Of a DNA stretch of 64,000 nt, positions 33,522 to 42,810 are shown piece by piece. Below the pieces are notes generated by a model. It ran no database searches, had not been told where the DNA came from, and saw only the letters and a list, made by a program, of their open reading frames with translations. Every line of letters starts with the position of its first letter. Positions within the stretch are counted from its first letter, which is position 1. The position numbers were made by a program, and so were the translations under genes. Origin of the DNA: Falsirhodobacter algicola (GTDB lineage: Bacteria; Pseudomonadota; Alphaproteobacteria; Rhodobacterales; Rhodobacteraceae); contig NZ_CP047289.1 of assembly GCF_018279165.1 (NCBI RefSeq), positions 496,001 to 560,000 on the forward strand, in the 5' to 3' direction.

Positions 33522-33914
33522 ATGATCCATCTTGCCCGCCTGCTTCCGACATCCGCCGCGCTGTCGATCCTTTGCGTTCTATCGGGCCTTCCGGCCGCGG
33601 CGCAGGAGGGCTTTTCGGCCCCCGTCGATCCGGATGCCGAGATCCCGACCTACGAGATCGAATTGAAGGACGGCGTTCTGCTGCCGGCCGAACTGGTGGT
33701 GCCCGCGCGCACCCGCTTCAAGCTGCATGTCACCAACAGCGGCACCATGCCGGGCGAGTTCGAGAGCAATCAGATGCGCCTCGAAGAGGTGCTGTTCATG
33801 GGCATGGACACGACGCTGACGGTCACGCCGCTCGATCCCGGCACCTACGATTACTTCGACGAATTCCAGCCCGGCGCGAACGGGCAGCTGATCGCGAAGG
33901 AGGCTGCGGAATGA
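33522..33914 (+). CDS. Periplasmic cupredoxin of an FTR1 iron uptake system
   Basis: 130 residues with a signal peptide (ARLLPTSAALSILCVLSGLPAAAQ) and a cupredoxin-like domain: YEIELKDGVLLPAELVVPARTRFKLHVTNSG and LDPGTYDYFDEFQPGANGQL. It matches the cupredoxin linked to FTR1 permeases (FtrB / EfeO N-domain type). The blue-copper Cys-His ligands are absent; family members use Met/Glu residues such as those in GEFESNQM and MGMD. It probably helps oxidise or hand over ferrous iron. The stop overlaps the FTR1 start. Confidence 0.85.
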   Translation: MIHLARLLPTSAALSILCVLSGLPAAAQEGFSAPVDPDAEIPTYEIELKDGVLLPAELVVPARTRFKLHVTNSGTMPGEFESNQMRLEEVLFMGMDTTLTVTPLDPGTYDYFDEFQPGANGQLIAKEAAE

Positions 33915-34771
33915 TGGGGCAGGTCGTCTTCATCGTCGCGCGCGAAAGCGTTGAGGCGCTGCTGATCATCGGCATCCTGTGGGCGTGGATGGCCCGGAGG
34001 CCGGACGCGCGCACCGGGCGGGCATGGCTGCTGGGCGGGATCGTGGCGGGCTTTGCGCTGGCCACGGCGCTGGCGCTGACGCTGGTCGGGGTCGCGACCT
34101 TCCTCGGCGCCACCGCGCGCAGTTGGTTCGAGGTCGGGATGCTGACGCTTGCGGCGGTGCTGATCGTGCAGATGGTGTTCTGGATGCGCCAGAACGGGCG
34201 CACCCTGCGCCGCGATCTGGAGGACGGGCTGGATCGCAGCGTCGCCACCTCGCGCTGGTGGGGCGTCTTTGCGCTGGCGGCCATCGCCATCGGCCGCGAA
34301 GGCTCGGAGACGGTGGTCTTCCTCTATGGCTCGTTCCTGCGGCTTCAGACGCTCGGCGATTTCGCGGCCTTCGCGGCCTCGGCCGGGGTGGGGCTGGGCA
34401 TCGCGCTTCTTCTGTTCTGGGGGCTTCAGGCCGGGGCACGGTTCATCTCGTGGCGGTGGTTCTTCCGGGTGACGGAATGGATGCTGCTCTTCCTCGGATC
34501 GGCGCTGTTCCTGACGGCGATGGGCAAACTGCTGTCGGTGCATCTGTCCTCGGTCGATCTGCCGGGCTGGGTCTATTCGACCGTCTGGGACAGTTCGGCC
34601 ATCCTCTCCGACAGCTCGGTGCTGGGAAGCCTGCTGTCGACGCTGGCGGCCTATCGCTCGCAGCCGATTGGCTGGGATATCGTCATGCTCATCCTGTACT
34701 GGGGCGCGGTTGCGGGGCTTTTCGCTTGGCAGAACCGCCGCCTCGGCGCCGCACGGGCGGTTGCCGCCTGA
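33911..34771 (+). CDS. FTR1 family iron permease
   Basis: 286-residue inner membrane iron channel with about seven helices. Both REXXE iron-binding motifs are present: RESVE at 11-15 and REGSE at 129-133. The start is the ATG at 33911, eight bases after AAGGAGG and overlapping the cupredoxin stop. With the adjacent imelysin and di-heme proteins it resembles EfeUOB/FtrABCD-type systems, in which oxidised iron is passed to the permease from periplasmic partners. No iron-responsive operator could be identified with confidence upstream. Confidence 0.93.
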   Translation: MMGQVVFIVARESVEALLIIGILWAWMARRPDARTGRAWLLGGIVAGFALATALALTLVGVATFLGATARSWFEVGMLTLAAVLIVQMVFWMRQNGRTLRRDLEDGLDRSVATSRWWGVFALAAIAIGREGSETVVFLYGSFLRLQTLGDFAAFAASAGVGLGIALLLFWGLQAGARFISWRWFFRVTEWMLLFLGSALFLTAMGKLLSVHLSSVDLPGWVYSTVWDSSAILSDSSVLGSLLSTLAAYRSQPIGWDIVMLILYWGAVAGLFAWQNRRLGAARAVAA

Positions 34772-34813
34772 CGGCCCACGAACCAAACGCATAAAACACG
34801 AAGGGACATCGAC

Positions 34814-36148
34814 ATGAACACGGATCGGATCGCGCTGATCGCCACCTGTTTCGCGCTTGGCATGCCGGCCTTGGCTCAGGCCGAATTGAGCCAGGACGCC
34901 AAGATGGACGTGCTTTCGACCTATGCCACCATCGCCCATGACAGTTACGCCGACGCGCTGTCGGATGCGCGCGCGCTGAAGGACAGCATCGACGCCTTCG
35001 CCGCCGATCCGACCGAAGAGACGCTGCAGGCCGCCAAGGACGCATGGCTGCAATCGCGCGAGACCTATGGCCCGACCGAGGTGTTCCGCCTGTCCGGTGG
35101 CCCGATCGACGCCGAGTCCGGCTGGGTCGCGGAGGCGTATGGCGCCCCCGAGGGGCAGATCAACGCATGGCCGCTCGATGAGAACATGATCGACTACACC
35201 GTCGATGCCGATGGGGAGACGACCTCGGGCAACATCATCGACACGGCGGGCATGTTCACCCCAGGCGGCGAGGATGCCCAGGGCGTCGATCTGACGACGA
35301 TCACCCCCGATGCGCTGGCGGCCCTGAACGAGAATGGCGGCGATGCCAACGTCTCCACCGGGTATCACGCGATCGAGTTCCTGCTTTGGGGGCAGGATCA
35401 GGATTACGCGAACATGATCGAGGACAGCGTCACCCCCGGCCCGATGACGGCCGGTCAGCGCCCGCTGAGCGATTTCACCACCGACGCCCATGCCGCCCGG
35501 CGGCTGGCCTATCTTCAGGCGGCGGCGGACAAGCTGGTGGGCGATCTGACGGTGGTGTCCGGCGCGTGGGACGACACGGTAGACGGCGATCACGGCCTTT
35601 ATCGCGCGGCGCTGCTGGGGGAACTCGATGGCGACATGGCTTCGCGCAACATCCCGCTGCAGGACGCGATCAAGCAGATCCTCGTCGGCGTGGGCGTCTT
35701 TGCCAAGTCCGAGCTTGCCAACGAGCGGATCGCCGTGGCCGTGCTGACCCCGTCCGAGGAAGACGAGCATTCGTGCTTCTCCGACAACACGCATCGCGAC
35801 ATCGCCCTGAACTACGAGGGCATCCACAACGTCCTCTTGGGCGAATATCAGGGCGAGGATATCGGCCCCGGTCTGGCCGATGCGCTGCCGGACGATGAGC
35901 GTGCCGCCTTGGACAAGCTGATGTCGGACATCGACGGGCGCATCGCGATGGTGAACGATCTGGCCGAAACGGAAATGCATTTCGATTACCAGATCCAGCC
36001 GCAGAACGAGGAATCGGTGCAGAACATCGTGACGCTGAAGAACCGCCTGCGCTCGCTCGGCGATGAGATGGTGGAGATCGCGCCGGAATACGGCCTGTCG
36101 CTGACCACCGACAACGTGACCGACCCGGAGGAAACTCAGGTCGACTGA
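34814..36148 (+). CDS. Imelysin family iron-regulated protein (IrpA-like)
   Basis: 444-residue secreted protein. Signal peptide RIALIATCFALGMPALAQA, then an imelysin (M75) domain with the metal-site motif GxHxxE at 183-188 (GYHAIEFLLWGQD). QILVGVGVFAKSELANERI and EDEHSCFSDNTHRDI are typical of the IrpA branch. Imelysins related to EfeO bind ferric iron in the periplasm; peptidase activity is doubtful. It follows FTR1 by 42 bases with its own AAGGGA, so it is probably co-transcribed. Confidence 0.92.
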   Translation: MNTDRIALIATCFALGMPALAQAELSQDAKMDVLSTYATIAHDSYADALSDARALKDSIDAFAADPTEETLQAAKDAWLQSRETYGPTEVFRLSGGPIDAESGWVAEAYGAPEGQINAWPLDENMIDYTVDADGETTSGNIIDTAGMFTPGGEDAQGVDLTTITPDALAALNENGGDANVSTGYHAIEFLLWGQDQDYANMIEDSVTPGPMTAGQRPLSDFTTDAHAARRLAYLQAAADKLVGDLTVVSGAWDDTVDGDHGLYRAALLGELDGDMASRNIPLQDAIKQILVGVGVFAKSELANERIAVAVLTPSEEDEHSCFSDNTHRDIALNYEGIHNVLLGEYQGEDIGPGLADALPDDERAALDKLMSDIDGRIAMVNDLAETEMHFDYQIQPQNEESVQNIVTLKNRLRSLGDEMVEIAPEYGLSLTTDNVTDPEETQVD

Positions 36149-36231
36149 GGCAAGGCGGACCGACCGGCCGGGGAGGCGCGTCCGAACGGAACGGGCGTGC
36201 CTTCCTGCGTTGAAGGGGCAGGAACGGATTG

Positions 36232-37581
36232 ATGTGCAAGGAGATCCTTCTGGCGACCATCGCCCTGTCACCGGTGACGCCGGCGCTTGCCGCTGCGCCG
36301 GATCTGCCCGCATGGCTGGTCGATGCGCGGGCCGACGCGCCCTTTGCCCGCGCCATGCCCGCCGCGGATGACGCCGCGATCGACCGGCGGATGCTGGGGC
36401 GGTCGTTCTTTTCGATCCCGTGGGTGGCCGCTCCCGCCGCGACCAGCGCCCGCGACGGGCTCGGCCCGCTCTTCAACGCCAATACCTGCGCCAGCTGTCA
36501 CGAAGACAACGGCTCGGCCGCGACCATTGGCCCCGAGGGGCAACCGCTGCGGCCGCTGCTGTTCAAGCTGGCCCGGCCCGATCTGCATGCCGCGCGGATG
36601 GAGACGGTCGATCCCGAGGTGCCGGACCATGCCCGCATCGTCGATCCCGCATATGGCGCGCAGATCGCGATCAACGCCGTGGGCCGCATCCGTCCCGAAG
36701 CGCGCCCGGCGCTCGAGACCGAGGAGAGGACCTTCCGCTATCCGGATGGGTCCGAGGTGGCGCTCCAGCGGCTGATCCCCCGGCTGGAGGGGCTCAATTA
36801 CGGCCCTCTGGCCCCGGATACGGTGATCTATCTGCGCCAGCCGCCTGCATTGGCGGGGCTGGGCCTCTTGGACGCGGTGCCGGATGCCGAAATCCTCGAT
36901 TGGGCCGATCCGGCGGACCGCGACGGCGATGGCATCAGCGGGCGGGCGAACCGGATGCCGGATGGCCGCCTTGGCCGCTATGGCTGGAAAGCGTCCGAGC
37001 CGACGCTGCAGGCGCAGATCGCGAATGCCGCCGCGCTGGATATGGGGCTGACGAACCCGCTCTATCCGAATGAGCTGTGCCGCCCCGATCAGGCGGACTG
37101 CCGCGCGGCGAAACGGGGCCGCCCTTCGCCGCAGGGCCCGCTGGATCTGCCGGGCGACCGGCTGGCCGCGATCGAGGACTATCTTTCGGGCTTTCGCGCG
37201 CCGGATGCACCGGCGGATGCGCGCGGGCAGGCGCTGTTCGATGGGGCGGGGTGCACGGCCTGTCATCGCCCCGCGATGACCACCGAGGATGGCCGCACCT
37301 TCCATCCGATGAGCGATTACCTGCTGCACGATATGGGCCCCGGCCTTGCCGATGGCGTGCGCGAGCAGGATGCCGGACCGTCCGAATTCCGCACCGCGCC
37401 GCTGATGGGCCTTGGCGCGCGGCTGCGCGCGGGCCACCGTTTCCTGCACGACGCCCGCGCCCGCACCTCCGAGGAGGCGATCCTCTGGCATGGCGGCGAG
37501 GCGGCCCATGCCCGTGCGGCGTTCACAAACCTGACTGCGGTCGACCGTGCCGCGATCCTCGATTATCTGGAGAGCCTATGA
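36232..37581 (+). CDS. Di-heme DUF1111 (c-type cytochrome, thiol-oxidoreductase-like) protein
   Basis: 449 residues with a signal peptide (LLATIALSPVTPALAA) and two heme c sites, CASCHEDNG at 86 and CTACHRPA at 341. The 250-residue spacing is typical of DUF1111 proteins, which are related to di-heme peroxidases and are often encoded with imelysins. FNANTCASCH and YLLHDMGPGLADG are family segments. It probably moves electrons during periplasmic iron oxidation. Start: ATG 36232, seven bases after AGGAA, with an adjacent TTG at 36229. The stop overlaps the next gene by four bases. Confidence 0.9.
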   Translation: MCKEILLATIALSPVTPALAAAPDLPAWLVDARADAPFARAMPAADDAAIDRRMLGRSFFSIPWVAAPAATSARDGLGPLFNANTCASCHEDNGSAATIGPEGQPLRPLLFKLARPDLHAARMETVDPEVPDHARIVDPAYGAQIAINAVGRIRPEARPALETEERTFRYPDGSEVALQRLIPRLEGLNYGPLAPDTVIYLRQPPALAGLGLLDAVPDAEILDWADPADRDGDGISGRANRMPDGRLGRYGWKASEPTLQAQIANAAALDMGLTNPLYPNELCRPDQADCRAAKRGRPSPQGPLDLPGDRLAAIEDYLSGFRAPDAPADARGQALFDGAGCTACHRPAMTTEDGRTFHPMSDYLLHDMGPGLADGVREQDAGPSEFRTAPLMGLGARLRAGHRFLHDARARTSEEAILWHGGEAAHARAAFTNLTAVDRAAILDYLESL

Positions 37582-38573
37582 TCCGTCGCGCCATCCTGTC
37601 TTCCGCCCTCCTTGCCGCCCTGATGCCGCTGGCCGCCGCCGCGCAGGACGAGGCCGATGCCTTGACGGCGATCTACGACACCGTGCTTCAGGCCGATGCC
37701 GCAGGCACGGTAGAAAGCTGCCACGCGCTGTCGGCCACGCTGGAGGCGGGCGGGACCGCCGACGAACGCGCGGCCGGGTTCGAGGCGCTGGCCATGGGCT
37801 GGGGGCGCGTGGAGGCGGCCTATGTCCTCGGCTCCTTTGACATGGATGCGATGGATTATCCGCTGCTGATCGACATGTTCCACCACGGCAAGGAGGATCT
37901 GCACGCTAGCCTCGGTCGTGCGATCGACAGCGAGTCCGATCCGGCTAAGGCGCTCTACAAGAACGCCTATCGCAGCATGACCGCGCTCGACGATCTTCTG
38001 TTCTCCGGTCCGTGGTCGGACCGCCGCGCGGCCTTGGCGCAATATGCGACGCAATCGCTCTGTTCCCGGTTCGAGACGGTGGAGGAGGGCTATGCCGAAC
38101 ACCGCGACGATTTCCTGTCGGACCCGGACGAGGCGGTCGGCCTTCTGATGAATGCGCAGATCCAGAACCTCTACAAGACGCGGGACTGGCGGTTGGCCGA
38201 GGTGGCGGGCCTGACGAAGAAGACGCTGGGCCGCGCCCATCCCGAAAACCGCCAATTCCCGTGGGGCGATGCCTCGTGGCCCACGATCGGCGCGATCCTC
38301 GACACCCATCTGCGCCTGCTGGGCGCCGAGGGGGAGCCGAACCTTGCCACCATCGCCAAGGCCCGCGGCGCAGGCACCGGCCTTGCCGAGGTGCAGGACG
38401 GCCTTGCCGAAGCGGTCCGCCTCTATGAGGCGGTGCCGCAGGACGCGTGGTTCGATCCGCGCGCCAGCGTGCCGATCATCAATGCGCTGCGTCAGGCGCA
38501 GAACAGCTACTACGACTCGCTCGCGCTGTTGGTGGGCGTGTCGCTCGGTCTTGTGGATGCGGATGGGGACTGA
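37578..38573 (+). CDS. Second imelysin family protein
   Basis: 331 residues with a signal peptide (RAILSSALLAALMPLAAAAQ). It keeps the imelysin helical pattern (SRFETVEEGYAEHRDDFLS, NALRQAQNSYYDSLALLVGVSLGLVDADGD at the C-terminus) but is shorter than the first copy. The GxHxxE site is altered: the closest match is FHHGKE, with glycine replaced. It may be the partner half of a two-imelysin iron carrier (IrpB-like). The overlap with the DUF1111 gene shows coupling. Confidence 0.85.
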   Translation: MIRRAILSSALLAALMPLAAAAQDEADALTAIYDTVLQADAAGTVESCHALSATLEAGGTADERAAGFEALAMGWGRVEAAYVLGSFDMDAMDYPLLIDMFHHGKEDLHASLGRAIDSESDPAKALYKNAYRSMTALDDLLFSGPWSDRRAALAQYATQSLCSRFETVEEGYAEHRDDFLSDPDEAVGLLMNAQIQNLYKTRDWRLAEVAGLTKKTLGRAHPENRQFPWGDASWPTIGAILDTHLRLLGAEGEPNLATIAKARGAGTGLAEVQDGLAEAVRLYEAVPQDAWFDPRASVPIINALRQAQNSYYDSLALLVGVSLGLVDADGD

Positions 38574-38578
38574 TCGCG

Positions 38579-39508
38579 ATGGAGCGGATGCTGGCCGACC
38601 TGCACAGCCTGCCGACACCGTTCGAGGGGTTCCTTGACGGGTCGGAGCGGATCTTCTGGCTCTATCTGCTGGGCAGTGCGGTCATCGCGCTGGCGCTGAT
38701 GCTGCTGGCGGGCGACTGGCCGTCGCGGGCGCGGATGCGCGCCTATTGGCTGGGCCGGGATTCGCGGCTGGATGCGGTGTATTTCCTCGTGGCATGGGGG
38801 CTCAGGACGGCGCTGATCGTGCCCTTCATCCTGTCGGTGCAGACCGTCGCGCTGTGGGTGCTGCACACGCTGAACGCCTTCTACGATCCGCCCTTCCTCG
38901 CATGGCGCTACCGCGACATCGTGCTGACCTATACCGTGGTGCTGTTCCTGCTGTCGGACCTGTCGCGCTATTGGCTGCACCGGCTGATGCATCGGTCGCG
39001 CTGGCTGTGGCCGTTCCACCGGGTCCATCACGCCGCCGAGGTGCTGACCCCGCTGCTCGTCTATCGCATCCACCCGGTGGAAAGCCTGCTGTTCGCGCTG
39101 CGCCATTCCATCGTGGCGGGGGCGATTGCGGGGCTGTTCATCTTCCTCTTCGGGGCGCGGCTCGATCTCTATACGGTGTTCGGGGAAAACCTCTTCATCG
39201 TGATCTTCTTCGCCTTCACGGCGAACCTGCGGCACAGCCATGTCCGCCTCAGCTATGGCCGCTGGCTGGAGCATGTGCTCGTCTCTCCGGCGCAGCACCA
39301 GATTCACCACGACCGGCGGTACCTGAACAGCAATTTCGGCTCCTGCCTGTCGGTCTGGGACTGGATGTTCGGCTCGCTCCGTCTGCCGGGGGAAACGGAG
39401 GGAGCGCCCGATTACGGCATCGGGCCGCGGGGCGCGCGCTATGCCTCGATCTCGGCGCTGCTGCTGGAGCCGTTCCGCGACATCGGTCGGCTGATCCGAA
39501 GGACCTGA
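38579..39508 (+). CDS. Fatty acid hydroxylase / sterol desaturase family membrane protein
   Basis: 309 residues with four to six hydrophobic segments and the complete di-iron histidine clusters HRLMH, HRVHH and HQIHH, the ERG3/FAH superfamily pattern. Members hydroxylate or desaturate lipids using a non-heme di-iron centre. It lies five bases after the imelysin gene and three before the peroxidase gene, clearly inside the iron operon, where a lipid-modifying or iron-dependent oxidase is unexpected. Start: ATG 38579. Substrate unknown. Confidence 0.88.
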   Translation: MERMLADLHSLPTPFEGFLDGSERIFWLYLLGSAVIALALMLLAGDWPSRARMRAYWLGRDSRLDAVYFLVAWGLRTALIVPFILSVQTVALWVLHTLNAFYDPPFLAWRYRDIVLTYTVVLFLLSDLSRYWLHRLMHRSRWLWPFHRVHHAAEVLTPLLVYRIHPVESLLFALRHSIVAGAIAGLFIFLFGARLDLYTVFGENLFIVIFFAFTANLRHSHVRLSYGRWLEHVLVSPAQHQIHHDRRYLNSNFGSCLSVWDWMFGSLRLPGETEGAPDYGIGPRGARYASISALLLEPFRDIGRLIRRT

Positions 39509-39511
39509 GCG

Positions 39512-40708
39512 ATGTCCGTCCGTCTTTCCCTCGCGCTTCTGGCCGGACTGGCCTCTGTTGCGGCCCTCGGCGCGCTGCCGGCGCGCACGGCCGATCATGT
39601 CCCCGCCACCGAGGCGGAGCTGGGCGAGGCGCTGTTCTTCGACACCAACTTTTCCGCCCATCGCCGCACCGCCTGCGCGACCTGCCACGATCCGGCCCGC
39701 GCCTTCACCGATGCGCGGGAGACGACGGCGGCGGGCATCGTGTCGCTGGGCGATGACGAACACGCCATGGGGGTGCGCAACGCGCCGATGATCACCTATG
39801 CGCTGGAGGTGCCGGAGTTCCATTTCGACCCGGAGACGGGCGAGTATCTGGGCGGCCTGTTCCATGACGGGCGGGCCCCGAACCTTGCCGATCAGGCCCT
39901 GTCGCCGACCCTCGACATGCGCGAGATGATGATGCCCGACGGCGCCTCGGTGGTGGAGCGCATCCGCGAGAACCCCGCCTATGCCGCCGCCTTCACGCGC
40001 CTCTACGGGCCCGAGGTCTTCGAGGACAAGGACGGCTCCACCGCCTATGCCGCCTTTGGCCGCGCGATCGAGGCGTTCGAGCGGACGGAGCAGTTCTCCT
40101 CTCATGACAGCAAGTACGACCGTTTCCTGCGCGGCGAATACGATCTGACCGTGCTGGAGGATTTGGGCCGTACGTTGTTCTTTTCGAACGACAATGTCAG
40201 CTGCGCCAAATGCCATCAGCTGCAACGCGAGGATGCCCCCGAAGAGCCGTTCACCAATTTCCGCTACCGCAATATCGGCGTGCCCTCGAACCCCGATCTT
40301 CTGGCGCTTGGCCAAGTGCCGGAGGGGTATGTCGATCACGGCCTGCTCGATAACCCCGCCGTCGACGATCCCGCGCAAGACGGGCGTTTCCGGGTGCCGA
40401 GCCTGCGCAACGTCGCCGTCACAGGCCCCTATATGCACAATGGCGTCTTCAAGGATCTGCGCACGGTGGTGGAGTTCTACGACAAGTTCAACAACCCGGA
40501 CCGCGTCCTGAACCCCGAGACGGGGAAACCTTGGGCCGAGGCCGAGGTGCCGGGCACCGTCGATCTGGACGAACTGCGTGCCAAGGCCCTGAGCGACCGG
40601 AAGGTGGACGCCATCGTCGCCTTCCTCAAGACCCTGACCGACGAACGCTACGAGCCGCTCTTGGCAGACGAAGACGCGGCCAAGACGCAGACCGCCTCAG
40701 CCGAGTAG
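39512..40708 (+). CDS. Di-heme cytochrome c peroxidase (CcpA/MauG family)
   Basis: 398-residue periplasmic protein with signal peptide LSLALLAGLASVAALGALPARTA and two heme c sites, CATCHDPARAF at 55 and CAKCHQLQ at 231, the usual spacing for bacterial di-heme peroxidases. VPSLRNVAVTGPYMHNGVFKDL is the C-terminal family block. As the last gene of the iron operon, it may act like EfeB (a heme peroxidase in EfeUOB) to oxidise ferrous iron or remove peroxide. Its end overlaps the convergent transporter by twelve bases. Confidence 0.92.
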   Translation: MSVRLSLALLAGLASVAALGALPARTADHVPATEAELGEALFFDTNFSAHRRTACATCHDPARAFTDARETTAAGIVSLGDDEHAMGVRNAPMITYALEVPEFHFDPETGEYLGGLFHDGRAPNLADQALSPTLDMREMMMPDGASVVERIRENPAYAAAFTRLYGPEVFEDKDGSTAYAAFGRAIEAFERTEQFSSHDSKYDRFLRGEYDLTVLEDLGRTLFFSNDNVSCAKCHQLQREDAPEEPFTNFRYRNIGVPSNPDLLALGQVPEGYVDHGLLDNPAVDDPAQDGRFRVPSLRNVAVTGPYMHNGVFKDLRTVVEFYDKFNNPDRVLNPETGKPWAEAEVPGTVDLDELRAKALSDRKVDAIVAFLKTLTDERYEPLLADEDAAKTQTASAE

Positions 40709-41596
40709 GGCGAGCCACAGGGGCAGGGTGATGCAGCCCAAGAGGGTGGATTGCGCGATCATCGTCGCAACCGCCGCCCGGTCCGCCCCGAACACCGAGG
40801 CGAGGATATGCGCCGCCGAGGCCGTGGGAAGGGCTGCGAAGATCACGAGCGTGCTCGTCTGCGCCGCCGGCAGCCCCGCAAGCCGCGCCACGATCAGCGT
40901 GATGCCCGGCAGAGCCAGCAGCTTGATCCCGTTCAGCACCCCGAGGAACAGGTTCATCCGCGCCAGCGCCCGCCCGTCGAGCGAGGCCCCGATCGACAGG
41001 AGCGCGAGCGGGATCGCCGCTTCGGCCAGACGCTGCGGCACCTCCATGATCTGCGGCGGCGGCATCAGACCGCTGGAGGACAGCAAAATCCCCCCGATGC
41101 TGGCCAAGAAGAACGGATTGCTCAGGACCTGTTTCACCGTCTGTGCAAGACTGAGGGCATTGCCGCGCGACAGGGCGCTGATCGCCATGATGTTGGCCAC
41201 GGGCACGGCGGTGCCGATGGCGACGGCCATCATCGACCGGATCTCGGCCGAGAGGGCGTTGGTCGCGACCAGAGCGATGGCCGAGTTGAACCGCCACGCG
41301 GTCTGCCACAACCCGGCGAAATCTAGAAACCGCTGCGGCCCGAACGGCCTGAAGAGCCAAGCAAGACCGCAGCCTAAGGCCATGATCAGCCAGACGCCCA
41401 GCCCGATCGCCGTCAGATCATGCAGCGTGAAGATCGCACCGCTGGCGGCAAAGAAGATGAGGGCGGGAAACAGCACCCGGAAATTGAGGGTGTCGATGGC
41501 CTTCCATCCCGCCTCTCCCAGCCCGGAGACGTTGCGCAGCAGAACACCGATCAGGATCAGCAAGAGATCGGGCAGAAGGGCGAGGAAGACATCCAT
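40697..41596 (-). CDS. AEC (auxin efflux carrier) family transporter
   Basis: 299 residues with about ten hydrophobic helices arranged as two five-helix halves; NFRVLFPALIFFAASG and IPLALLSIGASLDG are AEC blocks. Bacterial members export or import organic anions such as malonate or malate. Start: ATG 41596 (MDVFLALLPDLLLILIG), overlapping the aminotransferase stop by ATGA; the frame is open upstream but lies within that gene. Last gene of the liv operon on the minus strand. Confidence 0.87.
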   Translation of the reverse strand: MDVFLALLPDLLLILIGVLLRNVSGLGEAGWKAIDTLNFRVLFPALIFFAASGAIFTLHDLTAIGLGVWLIMALGCGLAWLFRPFGPQRFLDFAGLWQTAWRFNSAIALVATNALSAEIRSMMAVAIGTAVPVANIMAISALSRGNALSLAQTVKQVLSNPFFLASIGGILLSSSGLMPPPQIMEVPQRLAEAAIPLALLSIGASLDGRALARMNLFLGVLNGIKLLALPGITLIVARLAGLPAAQTSTLVIFAALPTASAAHILASVFGADRAAVATMIAQSTLLGCITLPLWLALLG

Positions 41597-42765
41597 CAGG
41601 CGGCCGTCCGTTCCATGGCGGCGATCAGCCGCGCGGCGGCCTCGCGGATCAGATCCTCGGACAGGCCTGCAAAGCACAGCCGCGCCCGATCATCGAAGCG
41701 GCTTGTGCCGGCGGGCAGCGCAAAGGCGGGACCGGGGGCGATCAGGACATCCGCCGCGACGGCCCGGTCGAACAGGGCGCGCGCCTGTTGGCCCTCGGGC
41801 AGGCGCGGGAAGAGGAACATGCCGCCGCCCGTCTGGGGGATGGTGAACCCGGCGGTGTGCAGCGCGTCCGACAGCGCCGCCTTGCGCGCGGCATAAAGCG
41901 CGCGGACCCGCTCCAGATGCCCCGCCACGCGGCCCGAGCGCAGGTAATGGACGGCCACCCGCTGGGCAAAGGAATTGGGCTGAAGATCCGCCGCCTGCCG
42001 TAGATCCTGCATCGCCTGCAGGATCGGGGTCGGCCCCGTCGCCCAGCCGAGGCGCAGCCCCGGCGCCACGAACTTCGACAGGCTGCCCGCATGGATGACG
42101 CAGGCGCCCGGCACCTCGGCGGCAAGCTCCGCAAGGCTGGGGGGCGGGGGGCTGTCCAGATGCAGCATGCGGTAGGGGTCGTCCTCGATCAGCGGCACCC
42201 CGGCCTCGGCGCACAGGGTCAGGGCGCGCAGCCTCTGGCTTTGGCTCCATGTCTCGCCGCCCGGATTGGAATAGGTCGGCAGGGCATAGATCGCCCGCGC
42301 ATTCCCCGCGCGCAGGGCTGCCGCCAGCCCGTCCAGCGCCGTATCCTCGGCCCCGACCGCATAGCCCCGGACCCGCAGCCCCGCCGAGGCGCACAGCGAC
42401 AGGATCGCGGGATAGATCGGTTCGGGCAGCAGCACCTCGCTTCCCGGAGGGGCGAGGGCACGCAACGCAAGCTCCACCGCCTGCTGCGCGCCCGATGTCA
42501 CGATCAGCTTGCCGCCGGGCGGGGCGGGGCGGGCGAAATCGCCGATCGCCTCGATCAGACCGGGATCGCCGGCGGCGGGGCCATAGGTCCACGCGCCGGG
42601 ATCGCGGGCGGCCGCCGCGGCGGCATCCTCCAGCCCCTGCACGTCATAGGCATCGCGCGAGGGGTGCCCGCTGGCGAGGTTCAGCATCCCCGGCCGCGCT
42701 GCATAGGGAAACAGGGCCCGAAGGGGGTTTTCGGGGATCGAGGTCACGAGGGGGGAGAGGTTCAT
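41596..42765 (-). CDS. PLP-dependent aminotransferase class I/II (MocR/2-aminoadipate type fold)
   Basis: 389-residue fold-type-I enzyme. The PLP lysine is Lys231 in GSLSKFVAPGLRLGW; TYGPAAGDPGLIEAIGDF, SGAQQAVELALRALAPPGSEVLLPEPIYP and EDDPYRMLH match aromatic/2-aminoadipate aminotransferases. There is no N-terminal GntR domain, so it is the enzyme alone. Its position behind livGFHMK suggests it transaminates the imported amino-acid-like substrate. The gap to the MBL gene is 45 bases. Confidence 0.9.
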   Translation of the reverse strand: MNLSPLVTSIPENPLRALFPYAARPGMLNLASGHPSRDAYDVQGLEDAAAAAARDPGAWTYGPAAGDPGLIEAIGDFARPAPPGGKLIVTSGAQQAVELALRALAPPGSEVLLPEPIYPAILSLCASAGLRVRGYAVGAEDTALDGLAAALRAGNARAIYALPTYSNPGGETWSQSQRLRALTLCAEAGVPLIEDDPYRMLHLDSPPPPSLAELAAEVPGACVIHAGSLSKFVAPGLRLGWATGPTPILQAMQDLRQAADLQPNSFAQRVAVHYLRSGRVAGHLERVRALYAARKAALSDALHTAGFTIPQTGGGMFLFPRLPEGQQARALFDRAVAADVLIAPGPAFALPAGTSRFDDRARLCFAGLSEDLIREAAARLIAAMERTAA

Positions 42766-42810
42766 GTCAAGCCGTGCCGGAAAGTTGCGGGAAAGGAGCG
42801 CTGCGTAGCG

